Positions 21,640 to 32,309 of a stretch of DNA of 64,000 nucleotides are shown one piece after another. The first letter of the stretch is position 1. Each line of letters opens with the position of its first letter. The stretch is from Cavia porcellus (Eukaryota > Chordata > Mammalia > Rodentia > Caviidae). The notes under the pieces were generated by a model. That model was not told the origin of the DNA and ran no database searches. It worked only from the letters and a program-made list of their open reading frames with translations. The translations under genes were made by a program, and so were the position numbers. The stretch is taken from contig NW_026947490.1 of the NCBI RefSeq assembly GCF_034190915.1, positions 66,329,494 to 66,393,493 on the forward strand, read 5' to 3'.

Positions 21640-22090
21640 AGACTTTGATGTCCTATTAGATACTCACTAAAGGAAGGGATGTGGGAAAATAGGGAATCCT
21701 TGTACACTGTTGGTAGGAAAGTGAATTAGTACTGCCATTATGGAAAATAGTACAGAGTCTACCTAAAAACAGAATTAAATGGGATCCAGAAATATGACTT
21801 CTGGGATAATTTATGTATCCATCTGAAACCAAGATGTTGAAGACATCTGTATCCCTGTGCAGTGCTATACACAGTAGCCAAAACATGGAATCAAATGAAG
21901 TGTCCATCAATAGAAGAATAAAGACAGAAATGGCACAGATATACCATGGAATGCTATTCACCCCGTAAGAAGGAAGAAATTCTGTCTATTGCAACAGGAT
22001 GGATGGGGCTAGAGGACATTATACTAAAGGAAATAAACCAGATATAGAAGCACAAATGTTCTTGCTTGGGACTTAATTAAAAAGTGTTTA
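21640..22090 (+). repeat. Old L1 ORF2 C-terminal fragment
   Basis: gaatccttgtacactgttgg, gtccatcaatagaagaataa, ataccatggaatgctattca and ggatggatggggctagagg follow the L1 ORF2 end in order. It resembles older L1M/L1P-type sequence more than the L1 lineage at 38-43 kb. Frames are broken. Confidence 0.8.
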
Positions 22091-23185
22091 CTGTGCTCCA
22101 GAAAAGAATGAACTGCCAAGAACAGTTCCATGTGAGTACATATCATATGTCACTTCATATTTTTGAAGTTGCTGTTTAATAACTTACTTTACTTAAACCC
22201 CAGAAGAGCAATGAAATAAATTTGATCATTTTTCATGTGACACTGAAGTCCCTAAATAAATCTCCTTTGAATCTACAAAAGTCCAGGCATGTTGTCAATA
22301 GATTCAAGTAGCAAATCATTCGCGATCTGACCCACCCAGGCAACCCTTGATCAAGGGAATCAAGTTAAATATCAGAATTGCTGCAGATGTTCTTAAAACT
22401 GTCTGAACTGCCTTCCAACCAAATGAACACTGATTCCAAATAAAATATTCCATGACCAAGAGTGGTCATGATGGAAGTTAATTCTAGAGAACGGGCCTGA
22501 AACAGACAGAGGCAAACCCATACAGAGAGAATGAATCATCAACCCCGGCTGGAATCTTCTAGAAGGCACAGCCTGAGGTAGGATGAAGCTGATGATTTTG
22601 CCACGGTTCTGGAGAAGATGAAAGGGGAATGCAGTGCATGGCAGCTAGCTTCACAAGAAGTCTGAGTCACAGCAGGTGACTCAGGAGCTGTTCCTTGGAT
22701 GCCAGGGACTTCACAGGAAGGGCCCTGGGGAGAAATCTGCCCTCTCAGTGGCCCGTGGAACAGAATGGGGGGTGGTTCCCTCCAGTCGTCTGTCTCCCAA
22801 GGGCACAGTGTCACCCACTGTGGGGCTCATGACTTCACCCTTTCTAGTGGCTCTCCCAGAAGTGAGATTCCATGTCCTGAGATGTGTTTTGTCCAAATTG
22901 AAGACTAGAAGGCTTCAAAGTGGGCAGAAGAGGAGGGAAGAAAGGGAGGCAAAGATAAATCTTAGGAGGCTTATGTCCCAAACAATCATGAATTAGCATT
23001 TTCTCCCAACAAGTAAGCCACTCTCTGATACTCAGAGTTTTGTGTCCTGTTGGTGAGCACAATACCAATTATCTGGTGACATGATGTTCACTTTCAGCAT
23101 CCTAAAGTCTGGAATGCAGGAATCAGTAAACAAAACAACATGGAAAGGGGCAGTCAGCACGGGCAGAGAGAGCCAGCAGATCCAC
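22091..23185. other. Unassigned stretch
   Basis: About 1.1 kb. The part 22150-22460 is A/T-rich and looks unique. The part 22540-22950 is richer in G+C with overlapping open frames up to 106 codons and no known domain. No gene called. Confidence 0.45.
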
Positions 23186-23603
23186 CACTACCTGCCGGTC
23201 CCCACCATCAGAAGGCTGCTTCCTGCGGGCAGCCAGCAGGAGCAGGGATACGCACCCAAGTAAGCCCCATGCACCTGTAGCTCACCATTGGAGGCCCATG
23301 GTTCCTTCAAGCAGCATCACCCACCAGGAGAATCAGACAAACACACCCCTGTGTGCCTGCCACCATCGAGGGAGTCTCAGTGTATACACACAGGCTGAGA
23401 GAAGGACCCACCTCCACATAGCCCTGATGATCAGGGAAGCCCCAGTGTAACTGCACAAGTCTGGAGAAGCCCACCGCACACCCTGGTACCTCCCTATATA
23501 CTCTGGGTCAGAGGAACCCAGGTGCCTGTTCCATCCCCCTACAATGTGGAGGGGCAGCCAATGTGGGAAGTAGCTTGTCGGGAGGAACCCAGGAGAATAT
23601 CAA

Positions 23604-24640
23604 GATGAAGGAGCACAAGGCAATCTCAGACCTCCAATCCACACAGAAGAAGTCTGGGAACAGTCATGGAAGAAATCTCTGAGAGAACAGCACCTGAAGT
23701 AAAGAAACAAACTCATGAGCCTGTAAAAGCAATCAAATAAGGAATAATATCTCAGATACATAATGAAAGAATTGTCCAGCATATCTAAATAAGACATAAA
23801 TAAAAAAAGAGCATAGGAAAATGATGGAAATTTTGAATGAACAATATAGAAAGGAATTACAATTGGTGAAACAGATTCAAAGAGAGATCCAGGAAATTAA
23901 AAAGTCAATCAAAAGCTGGCAAAACTGCTTGAAAGAGACTGAAAATAGACTTTCAAACCTTGAAGACAGGATTGCAGCTAGTGATTGTGAAAGGAGAGAT
24001 CTCTTAAAAATAACAAGGACTCAGGAAATAATAATTCAATGGCTGCAAGAAGACACAAAGAAACATAATTTAAGAGTGATAATATCAATGAAGAAGCAGG
24101 GGTCAACACAAACTAAATTAAAAGGATGTTTACAGGAGTAATAGAAGAAAACTTCCCAAACATGGGAAATGGATCTGGCATGCAGGTAAGTGAGGCATAC
24201 AGGACTCCAACTAGCCATAACCAAAGTAAATCTACACCCAGACATATGATAATCAAGATCCCAGAAATTTAGCCAAGAACAGAATATTAAAAGCTGTTAG
24301 AGGAAAGAAACAGATCACCTATAAAGGAAAACTAATCAGAATCACTGCAGACTTCTCATCACAAACCATCAAGTCAAGAAGAGTTTGGAGTGAAATGTTT
24401 CAAATCCTGAACAATAAAACAACTTCCAATCCAGATTGATCTACCTTGAAAAACTGTCTTTCAAAATTGATGGAAAAATAAGATACTTCCATGATGAAGA
24501 ATGATTGAAGGAATTTATGACTACCAAACCAACCCTACAGAGAGTGCTAAAGGACATTCTAGAGAGAGAGATGACCATGGTTCCAGGAACAGCAGCAGAG
24601 GAGGATTGTCAAACAAGACAGGTAATTGAATGAAGAGGAA
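23604..24640 (+). pseudogene. Degenerate L1 ORF1
   Basis: The block 23821-24141 translates as a coiled coil (EIQEIKKSIKSWQNCLKETE, then RLSNLEDRI) matching residues 98-125 of the intact ORF1 at 6066-7001. Further on, in shifted frames, RRM and C-terminal pieces are readable (cccagacatatgataatcaag, aaagaaacagatcacctata, gcagacttctc). Several frameshifts and stops, for instance after 24141, make it non-functional. It is useful as an outgroup showing what the ORF1 C-terminus looked like, including a longer tail than the 311-codon version. Confidence 0.85.
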
Positions 24641-24679
24641 AAGTGGAGGGCCAACAACAGGAGGATAGCAGGGCAGAGA

Positions 24680-24985
24680 CAAATCAATGTATGCTGCTTG
24701 TAACTATTAATGTAGATGGCCTCAGGTCAGCAATAAAAAGAAACACAGGGAGAGTGGATCAAGAAACAAGATCCATCGATAGATTGTATACAAGAGACAC
24801 ATTTAACTGGAAAGGAAATTCATAGATTGAAAATTAAAAAAAATCAATTGTTCCATGTGACAGGAGACCAGAAAAAAAGCAAGAGTAACTTGCCCATAAC
24901 TGCAGAATGGAAAGAAAGATACGGTATTTTCATACAATGGAAAGCTACCCAGCTGTAAAGTAGAATAATCTCGAGGCTCTCAGAG
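24680..24985 (+). pseudogene. L1 ORF2 remnant: endonuclease start joined to C-terminal tail
   Basis: The segment 24680-24895, read with a frame change, begins like ORF2p (TINVDGLRSAIKR, then WIKKQDPSIDCIQETHLT), the N-terminal endonuclease strand and the IQETHL motif with its catalytic glutamate. From about 24901 the text jumps to the very end of ORF2 (AEWKERYGIFIQWKATQL, compare EEWIKKLWYFYIMEYYSAIK at 2.9 kb). The rest of the endonuclease, the reverse transcriptase and the cysteine knuckle are gone. It is dead, and the deletion differs from that of the element at 5.3-8.4 kb. Confidence 0.75.
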
Positions 24986-25089
24986 GTAAACAGATGCAAC
25001 TGGAGATCACGGTTCATGGATGAAACAGTTTGAACTCATAGGGCTGAACCCTAGCATAAAAAACAGAATGAGTTCATGGAACCCAAAAA

Positions 25090-25840
25090 GCACAATAGAT
25101 ATTGTAAAGGTGATAGGGGAAGAAACACCAGAGATGGGAAGGTGGTAACTACTGTTAATTTTTTATTATCTTGTCTTGATCTGTGGTATTGTTTTCACAG
25201 TTTTGTTAGGTTTGGCTCTGTTCTGTCTTGTTTTGTTAGATTTTTCTGTATCTGATAGTATGAGCAATGATTTTGAACATAATGGGATATATTATGGTAA
25301 TCATTATTATGTTTCTTATTATCTTGTTTTGAAGTCTTATAATGCTTTCATTTGCTTGTTTAATTGGTTTTATTCTGTTTTGTTTTGCTTGATTTTATTA
25401 TGTGTGATGGTATGAGCAGCTATTTCGAAGAAAACAAGACATTATGGTAGCAGTTGCTAATTTCCTATCATCTTGTATTTTGGAGTCCTATAATGGTTTT
25501 GTTCTTTTGTTTTGATTGATTCTATTTTGTTGTATTTTATTTGATTTTATTATGTGTGGTACTATGGACAACTGTTTTGAAGAAAACCAGATATTGTAGT
25601 AACCACTGTTCATTTCCTGTTATTTGGTTTTGAAGTTCTATAATGCTTTTATTCCTTTGATTGGCTTTATAGTATTATTTTATGCTTGATATTATTGTGT
25701 GTGAAGGTATGCTCAACTTTCAAAGAAAATAGACATTATGGAGCCTTTGTTAATATCCTGCTGTCTTGTTTTGAAGTCCTGTGTTGCTTACATTATTCTT
25801 TTCTGCTTTGTTTTGTTTTATTCTCTTTAAAATAAAAAAT
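25090..25840 (+). repeat. L1 3' UTR, short form, with about 150-bp periodicity
   Basis: A T-rich 3' UTR with a recurring anchor gatttTattatgtgtgaT-like at 25239, 25391, 25543 and 25688, spacings 152, 152 and 145 bp. Each unit then carries atg-gca/caactatttt, gaaaac-agacattatgg, a ctgttaatttcc/ctattatctt part and tgttttgaagtcctataatg. The element ends soon after the last unit. Confidence 0.8.
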
Positions 25841-25855
25841 TAAAAACACGTGGAT

Positions 25856-26290
25856 ATATTTAATGCTGAGTCACAGACACAGTTCACTTTTAGTGAACTA
25901 TGAATGACTAACTCAAGTATTTTGCCAAAGTTTCAAGATACTGAAAATCACTTTGATTTAGATTCAAGTTTAACATGAGTTGTCAAGAGTATTTCTCTTA
26001 GTTTGGGTCCCTTTGGAAGCTGAGCATAACACGGGGACTAGAGTACATTATGAGGTGAAGGACGGACAGGTAGAGTGGGGAATGAGAGAAGGTGGATGCT
26101 GGGCTGTTCTATTGGGCAGATTAGCGCTGAGGGTGATGGGACAGAAGGACTCTGTGGGCCAATGGAGACGCTCCTGAGTGACCACATGCAAACTGCGTGG
26201 AGTTGAGTTATGTGGGAGCTTGCTCCTATCTGGGGTTGGGGTACAGCAGCATCAGGTGGGGGAGGCTCTGGCACATGCAGCCTGCCCTCT
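25856..26290. other. Unassigned stretch
   Basis: About 430 bp after the L1 tail, with short overlapping open frames (for example 26038-26448 on the minus strand, 136 codons) of low-complexity, proline-rich type. No domain recognised. Confidence 0.4.
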
Positions 26291-26294
26291 TGCG

Positions 26295-26311
26295 GGGCGG
26301 GGGGGGGGGGA
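26295..26311. repeat. G-run (poly-G tract)
   Basis: Reads gcggggcggggggggggggaa, with at least twelve consecutive G. It could form a G-quadruplex and is prone to slippage and sequencing error. The surrounding 26240-26420 is G+C-rich. Confidence 0.85.
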
Positions 26312-26473
26312 ATCACAGCAACAGGAGGCAGGTGCCCATGGCTGGCGGTCAGGCCCGCACGCCACAAGGGTGGCACTGGCAGCATGGCATGCAGGCGGGC
26401 ACATGTGTCTCGCACTGCCCTGTGCCCTCTCTCGGGGATCTGACCCAACGGACTCCCTCAGCTTCTATGGCAG

Positions 26474-26515
26474 TTTGAAACAAAACAAAATAAAGCAAAA
26501 CAAACAAACAAAAAA
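26474..26515. repeat. A-rich (AAAAC)n-like tract
   Basis: aaacaaaacaaaataaagc and caaacaaacaaaaaaaac form an A-rich low-complexity tract, perhaps the tail of a lost retroposon. Confidence 0.7.
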
Positions 26516-27416
26516 AACTTTGCTCTTGCTAACGCAGCGTCCGTTTCTTTGTAAAGCCAGTGATGCTTTATTTTGAATCTATTCTGTTGCCTTTTCAGAC
26601 CTCCTAGCAGGTAGAATGCTTTCCTCGGTGTGAAATTAAACTGAAAACACAGATTAGCGTAAGAGGAGCTGACATGTGCAAGCTCTCATGTAGAAAAATC
26701 TGTGACTTTTGTTTTGTTTTTTCCTATTTTTTGCTTCCTTAAACAGAAATATTTGTATAAAAAAAAAACTTGAAGCATTTCACAGGAGTTAACTAAATCT
26801 TGTCAGTTGTCTGAATTGTGAAGGTGCCAGACTGATGATCAGGCAGATGAAATTTAACCAGGAAGGGAAACAGACTTAACAGGCGCATCAAATACAGACA
26901 CACCGGTGCAAAACTCCAGGCCAGTCCCAGCAGACACCACCCAAAGTTCAGTGCTTCCAGGTCATGGGTGGGTGGGGACTTAAATATGCTATATGGAGCA
27001 CAGAGTAACCCAGTGGGTACTGATAAAGCACCAATGCTCCTTATTTATTTTCATTTATTTTATTGGCAGCACAATAAACAAGTTAGTTTTCTGAATAAAC
27101 CAAGAAAGAAGCCAGGGCCCAAAGATGACACCTTTGATGAGGAAGCCAGTGCTAAGGACACTCACCAGTGCAATGCCACACTTTGGTGGATTTGTGGATA
27201 AGCAGTTCTTGTGGGTTTTCTCAAACTGCGATCAGATAGACCATTTTATCATGATGACCTGTGGTGAAAATCTGCTACATATATAAATCTTGTTCTCAAC
27301 ACAGGTAACAACCTGTGTTCTCAGGCTTAGCTCATTACAGTTTGCAGCTTTCTCTTGCTTTCCTCTCGATGACACCTCTCACATATTTTGCCTTTTTGGC
27401 CTACATGCAGCTCTGG
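26516..27416. other. Unassigned stretch
   Basis: About 900 bp that look unique, with no recognised repeat or gene. Confidence 0.4.
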
Positions 27417-28024
27417 TGTGGTGGATTAACTAATGGTCAACTAGTAACACCTAACTGACCTGAATCATCATGATGCTGGGTGTGGAAGGCCCACCTGAGG
27501 ATTGTTGCCCACAGCATGAAAAGGAGGGGAAGGTGGTGGGCTGTTGATTCTCCTGCAGAAGCTTGTCGCACTGGCTTTCCTGACATGAACTCAGCAGTTA
27601 TCATCAGAAGATCCTGGGTCCTCACTGTCACTGAGGATGGCTGTGGTTCTTTTTGTGGGAGCTCTGGTCCTCACCTTGAGCATTGCTTTCTGACTTCAGT
27701 GCAGATCTCCTCAGCCTGCGGGCACAGATCCTTCATCCCATTGGCACAGACTTTCTAGATTCCATCATGGACCTTTGGGTCTTCCCAGGGCAGATCCTTG
27801 ACACAGAGTTGCATGGGGCATGGTTGTGGGTTCTAGGCCTCCAGCTGGACTAGTGGAGGACACTGCTGTGGGATCCAGGCTCTCAGCTGGATTCTTTGGG
27901 TCTCTAATGAATGGTCAGATCTCTTGCACTCTTCTGCATTTGGCTTTTTGAGTGAACATAAACTAATTTTGTAAATTATGTGTCCTGTATTAAATCTATT
28001 CCCTTGTAAATCCTGACTGCAATA
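27417..28024 (+). mobile_element. ERV-like LTR, copy 2 (single internal unit)
   Basis: About 608 bp collinear with 17531-18354. It holds the ttctcctgcagaagcttgtc block once (27548), then gaggatggctgtggttc, gacctttgggtcttcccag, ctccagctggactagtgg, a polyadenylation-like attaaatc, and the ccttgtaaatcctgactgc end. No retroviral internal sequence was seen on either side. Family not recognised. Confidence 0.6.
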
Positions 28025-28095
28025 TCTAGGGATTGAACCCAGAGCCCCTGTGTAGAGCTACAGTCTCAGTGTCCCATCCCTTTTCTGGGGACAGG
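28025..28095 (-). repeat. ID-like SINE fragment
   Basis: Plus-strand ctagggattgaacccagagc and gtgtagagctacagtctcag read, reversed, as the B-box half and middle of an ID-type SINE. The head is missing. An A-rich tract at 28128-28175 lies on its right. Confidence 0.5.
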
Positions 28096-28184
28096 ATTTT
28101 GCTAAGTCCCTAGGTTGCCTGAAATAATGAAACAAAACAAAATAAAATCTAAACAATAACAACAGCAACAGATTCCCTGGAGAC

Positions 28185-28340
28185 TTCAGAGAGATTATGG
28201 GCTGATGCTGAGACAGATACTAATACCCTGTTTCTGTACTTCAAGCCTCCAGAATTGTGAGAGAATAAATTCCTGTTTTTAAATGTCACTCAGTTTGTGG
28301 TTGTTTGTTATGGCAACCACAGGAAATTAACACAGACTCG
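28185..28340 (+). mobile_element. MLT1-type LTR 3' end
   Basis: cttcaagcctccagaattgtg, agagaataaattcctgtttt, gtttgtggttgtttgttatgg and aggaaattaacaca follow the 3' end of MLT1 LTRs, including the AATAAA signal. Confidence 0.75.
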
Positions 28341-28389
28341 AGCATACAACCTGTCCCCACTTTGTGCAAAGGGGAAATAAAAGAAAACT

Positions 28390-28612
28390 CTTCCTCTCTC
28401 TCACTCTGTGTCTGTCTCCTCTGCTTTATTTTTTCTATATAGCATTTACCATAACCATAATTGCACAGATGATTTATTTTTATTTTTGTCTGTTTTTGTG
28501 TCTCCTTCCATTAGAATGCAGAGCCTGCGAAGGAAGGGATTCTCCATCTTCCATACCCCTGCTGCCCAGAATGATGCCCAGCCTATAGTAGAAATTCAGA
28601 TTGAATAGGCAA
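28390..28612 (+). repeat. L2 LINE 3' fragment
   Basis: tgtctcctctgctttatttt, ccataaccataattgcac, tttttgtgtctccttccatt and gcccagcctatagtag follow the L2 3' end in order. Ancient and non-functional. Confidence 0.6.
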
Positions 28613-28810
28613 GTTTTATGAAGTTATGTAATATTATTTCTCTTCTTATGAGGGATAAAACTGGAAGGACAGAGATCTGCAAGGTGATGGCCAAGAGTGC
28701 AGGGCATGGACTGGACCCCAGGAGCTGAATGCCTGGCATGAGGCGGAGGAGGACCTGAGCCTGGAAAGATGGGCTGGGGCTGAGCACATGAGGTCTTGCA
28801 TATTGATGAA

Positions 28811-28933
28811 GACTGTGGATTTAGGGGCCAGGGATTTAGCTCAGTGGCAAGCAGGCAGTCATGAGTTCGATCCCTGGTACCGATAAAAAGGAAAAAGACC
28901 AAAAAAAAAAAAAAAAAAAAGAATGTGGATTTA
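28811..28933 (+). repeat. ID SINE with target-site duplication and pol III boxes
   Basis: The body is 28824-28920: ggggccagggatttagctcag, a B-box gttcgatccctgg, then a poly(A) tail of about 20. TAGCTCAGTGG fits the A-box consensus TRGYNNARNNG, and GTTCGATCC fits the B-box. Flanks gactgtggattta (28811-28823) and gaatgtggattta (28921-28933) are a 13-bp target-site duplication with one mismatch. It looks like the youngest SINE in the window and may keep an intact internal promoter. ID RNA derives from a tRNA-Ala-like ancestor. Confidence 0.9.
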
Positions 28934-29039
28934 TCAGGAAGCAATGAGAAATGAAAAGGTTGTATAAAACAGTGATAGAACATTTTCAAGGAAGAACTCA
29001 AGAAGCAGCAGCAGCCATTGGTTTGAGCCATCCACAGAA

Positions 29040-29295
29040 AGTTAAATATTGCATTATTCCTCTTCTATGAGAAAGCCAAAATATTCAGCAGAAAAATAAA
29101 CAGAGATGGTAGGGAACAGGAAGGAGGCTTTTGGACAGGGTCAGAGAAGGGGAGGAGACAAGGGAAAAGGGCAGGAGAGGAGGGCAAGGGGATCGGAATG
29201 ATCAAGATGTGACTAAGTAGGTACCAACTCCCCAGCACAGGTGGAACAATTATGAATTGTAAGCCCACACTACTGGAGGAAAAAAGACGCAAGAG
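29040..29295 (+). repeat. L1 3' end fragment with polypurine tract
   Basis: cctcttctatgagaaagcc and aacagagatggtagggaac, then a long G/A-rich stretch, resemble the junction of the L1 ORF2 end with a purine-rich 3' UTR. The same order is seen at 30780-30940. Confidence 0.5.
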
Positions 29296-29299
29296 GGGG

Positions 29300-30530
29300 G
29301 TGGAAGGAAGCCAAGTGAGATCCTCAAGGGTCTGGGCAAAGGCCGCTCAGCTCTGAAGCCCAGGGACAGCATCTTTAATGGGCTGGGAAGGGGTAGAGAG
29401 GGAGGAAGCTGCCCAGGGGCAGCCTTGCCTGGCTCTCAGGGGTCTTACACGGGCGATGCGTTTGTGGTGCTGGAAAGCACGAGCAGCAGCACAAGCTGCA
29501 GGGGATCTCAGGTGCGCACTGGAGACATCGTATTAACTGGGCAGGAGGCTTGCTCAGGACACAGATATATCACTGGCAGAGATTTTCATCAACAAGGATG
29601 AAGTCAGAGAGCACACGAGGCCACCCCGGTGGGGCCTAGCTGGCAGAAAGGAAGCCCCAGGACAGAGTCCAGGAAACAGCAAGTAAAGACAGCTTCCGTG
29701 AGCAGGCTGTTCTCCACTGAGAGACAAAAAGTGAGTTTAACATATTTAGAGAAGGGCTGTCTTCCGGTATTATATATATATATATATAAAGTCACTATAA
29801 GGAGAAACATTAGACTCAACCATCCAAAATAAACACAAGGAGCATGGGTGATGGGCGCTCATTTGACCTAGGAAACAGAGTTTCCTGTTAGTGGAAGGGA
29901 ATAACAGAAATGAACTTCTGAATGTTTGAAAATATCCTGTGTTCTGGATGATTGCCAGGGTAAATCCAGGGCTATTTGGTTTTTTCCTGATCATTGTGTA
30001 AAAAAGTCACTTTTGCTTTTTTCTGTCAATCTGTCTGGGTGGTTTTGTGATTCTCAAACCAGGCCATACAATGACATTTTTACTGTCAGGCAACTTGTTC
30101 GTCAGGACACAGGACAGAAAGCTAGGCTGGGCCTAAAACAACTTTGCGAGCTGAGCCCAAGGTCTTAGATGAGGAGTGGAACCTGAGCAACGGGAAAGTG
30201 GCCTCAGGGACCTGGATTAGAAGAGGGACTGCTGCCAGGAGGGTCAGAATAATGGGGACACAGGAGACTTCTGAGTTACCAAGCATCCGGAAGTTCCCCC
30301 TGGTCCTACTTTCCCCAAGAAATGGGGTTCAGTCCATTTTCCCTCATCCCCAGTTGCTTAAATCTGCCCCTGCAGGGCCTATCAGGGATTTGAGAGCACC
30401 TCTTGGTCCTTGTTGGTTGACTTACAATAAAATTATTTCTTGTGTAAACACTGGTGTCACAAGCATTGGCTTCTGTGCATGTCGGGCAGGGAGCCCTTGC
30501 ACGGTGTGAGTTTTAACAATCATCTGTTGC
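29300..30530. other. Unassigned stretch with a (TA)n tract
   Basis: About 1.2 kb with no recognised gene. A (TA)n run of about ten units sits at 29769-29788. Open frames reach 121 codons (30144-30509) without a domain. Confidence 0.45.
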
Positions 30531-30534
30531 TTGT

Positions 30535-31010
30535 TCACAACCTCTAGGTGAATAACAGGGATATAATACACCCATGTTTATAGCAGCACAGTTCATGGTA
30601 GCTAAACTGGAGACAGCCTGGAAACCCACCAGGATAGAGAGTGGTACATGCATACCGCGGAGCACTGCACAGACGTGTTAAGGAGGAAATCACGTCCTCT
30701 GTGGAAAATCCATGGAACTTGAGGCCATAATGTTAAGGTCAATGAGTCAAACCCAGAAAATTAAGTATCATGTGCAATTTCTTATATGAGAAAACTAAAA
30801 ATAAATAAAAGTAAAATAAAAGAGAGACAGTAGGGGGAAAAAAGGCAGAATTCTGGAGATGTTGAAGGGAGGAATGCGCATTAGGAAGGGGATGTGCTGG
30901 GTGGGAAGGGGACTGAATGGGACATCAGGGTGCCGGTTCTCCAAGCTGTGCATTGTAAAGTGTGCGCTAATACTTTTAAAAGAGAAATTAAAAATTTAAA
31001 AACTTTAACA
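30535..31010 (+). repeat. Old L1 ORF2 end and 3' UTR
   Basis: acacccatgtttatagcagc, acagttcatggtagctaaac, acttgaggccataatgttaa and aatttcttatatgagaaaac follow the L1 ORF2 C-terminal region, then a purine-rich 3' UTR (gacagtagggggaaaaaagg, agatgttgaagggaggaat). Broken frames. Confidence 0.75.
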
Positions 31011-31955
31011 TTTCATCTCGTGGGAGCAAGTAAGAGTGGGATTCCTTATCTGACTGTGCGTTTCTCCCAGGAGGAACCACGGACAGAGGCGGTGAGGACA
31101 TGTTCAGCTGGTCCTCATCTCTCTGTGCTGTGGCGCAGGCTTGCTGCGATTCCTTCTCCATGGCTTCCTTGTCTATCAGCACTGATCTAGGGGAGTCCAG
31201 GACTCACCGTTTGTTTCTGATTCCCAGCAGCCCACCTGCTAGGCACCCTGAGGTGAGGCTAGGCCATGGGAGCCTATTGATTTTCTCTATGAATGCCTAT
31301 CCCCAGATTTTTTGCTTCCATTTCATAACTGTTTCTCTGCCCTCGTCACCACAGGTCATGAGTTCTCTGGGTCTGGGACCAGTCTGGCAGTTTTGCAGAA
31401 CCGGCAGCTGACACAGTCCTATCTCAGGCCTTGCTGAACTGACAGCCACTGCAGCCCAGGAGCCTTGACAGTCACAGCGAGCCAGCTCTGCCCTACTCAT
31501 CTCTCTGGGTCTTGTCGCTCTTGTCGACCTGCCTCGCCTGTCTTCACTCTGGCAGTCTGAGGGCAAGTGCGGGACAATCCGGCAGAGGAGGAAGTTGGAG
31601 AATCTTCTCCAGGCGGAAGGGGTGAGAGAAGCCAGAGATAATGGATGCAGAATCGCGGGAGAGAAACATCCTGGCCTGAAACAGTGGGAGGCAAAACCCG
31701 TTTGGAGGAGTTACAGGACTCTGCCTGGGGCCCCACAAAAAGCTCTTCCCTCTACTGGGAGAACTCCGAGGCGGGGCTTTAAATGGGTTGGTGACTAGGA
31801 TGCCAAACTCAGGCAGGGAGAAAGGTGCGTTCTCACACACTTGCAGAACCTGGGGCAGCACTCTCTTCGAAGGCCAGACACTGCCTCCAAGGGGACTTGT
31901 GTTTTCATCTGCTAGTTATTGTGTTGCTGTTCTTACTGAAATGTAAAATGGATAT
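31011..31955. other. Unassigned stretch
   Basis: About 950 bp, fairly G+C-rich, with several overlapping open frames on both strands (for example 31544-31861 on the minus strand, 105 codons). No known domain, and no repeat family recognised. Confidence 0.45.
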
Positions 31956-31959
31956 TACC

Positions 31960-32060
31960 TCTTTTGGGTTTTGTTTTTGGTGGTGCTGGAGGCTGAACCC
32001 AGGCCACAGGCATGCTAGGCAACTGGTGTATCAGTGGGCTCCTTCCCCAGCCCCTCTTTT
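31960..32060 (-). repeat. ID-type SINE
   Basis: Plus strand ttttggtggtgctggaggc, tgaacccaggccacaggcat and ctccttccccagccc are the reverse of an ID-like SINE from tail to head. Confidence 0.7.
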
Positions 32061-32309
32061 AATTTTCATTATGGGACATTTCAGATGGAACATGGTAGGA
32101 CATGTACTGCGATAGATGCCCACGCCCAGCATCAGCTTTTCTCAGTCATCACCCATTATGCCAGTTCTGCTTCATTTGTCTTTCTCTCCTGATTTTTCTT
32201 TCTTTCTTCAGACTAGAGTATTATTTCCACAATAACACTGCAATACCCCACACCGATACACTACAGAATTCCTTCATCCCATTTAACACAGAGCCTATTG
32301 TAGAAGAGG

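Larger units (their letters stand above)
23190..25855 (+). mobile_element. Old L1 with most of ORF2 deleted, short 3' UTR form
   Basis: In order: a G+C-richer probable 5' UTR (about 23190-23600), a broken ORF1 (about 23604-24640), the first 60-70 codons of ORF2 (about 24680-24890), a junction, the last 20 or so codons of ORF2 (about 24901-24980), and a 3' UTR of the short form (25090-25840) ending ctctttaaaataaaaaatt. A full L1 ORF2 is nearly 4 kb, so over 3 kb is missing. The left limit is approximate and no target duplication was found. Confidence 0.8.

Noticed and set aside
17531..28024. The two ERV-like LTRs as the two ends of one 10-kb provirus
   Set aside because: They differ too much in sequence and block number, no primer-binding site or retroviral gene was seen, and the interval holds an L1 and unrelated DNA. 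Two separate solo LTRs are simpler.
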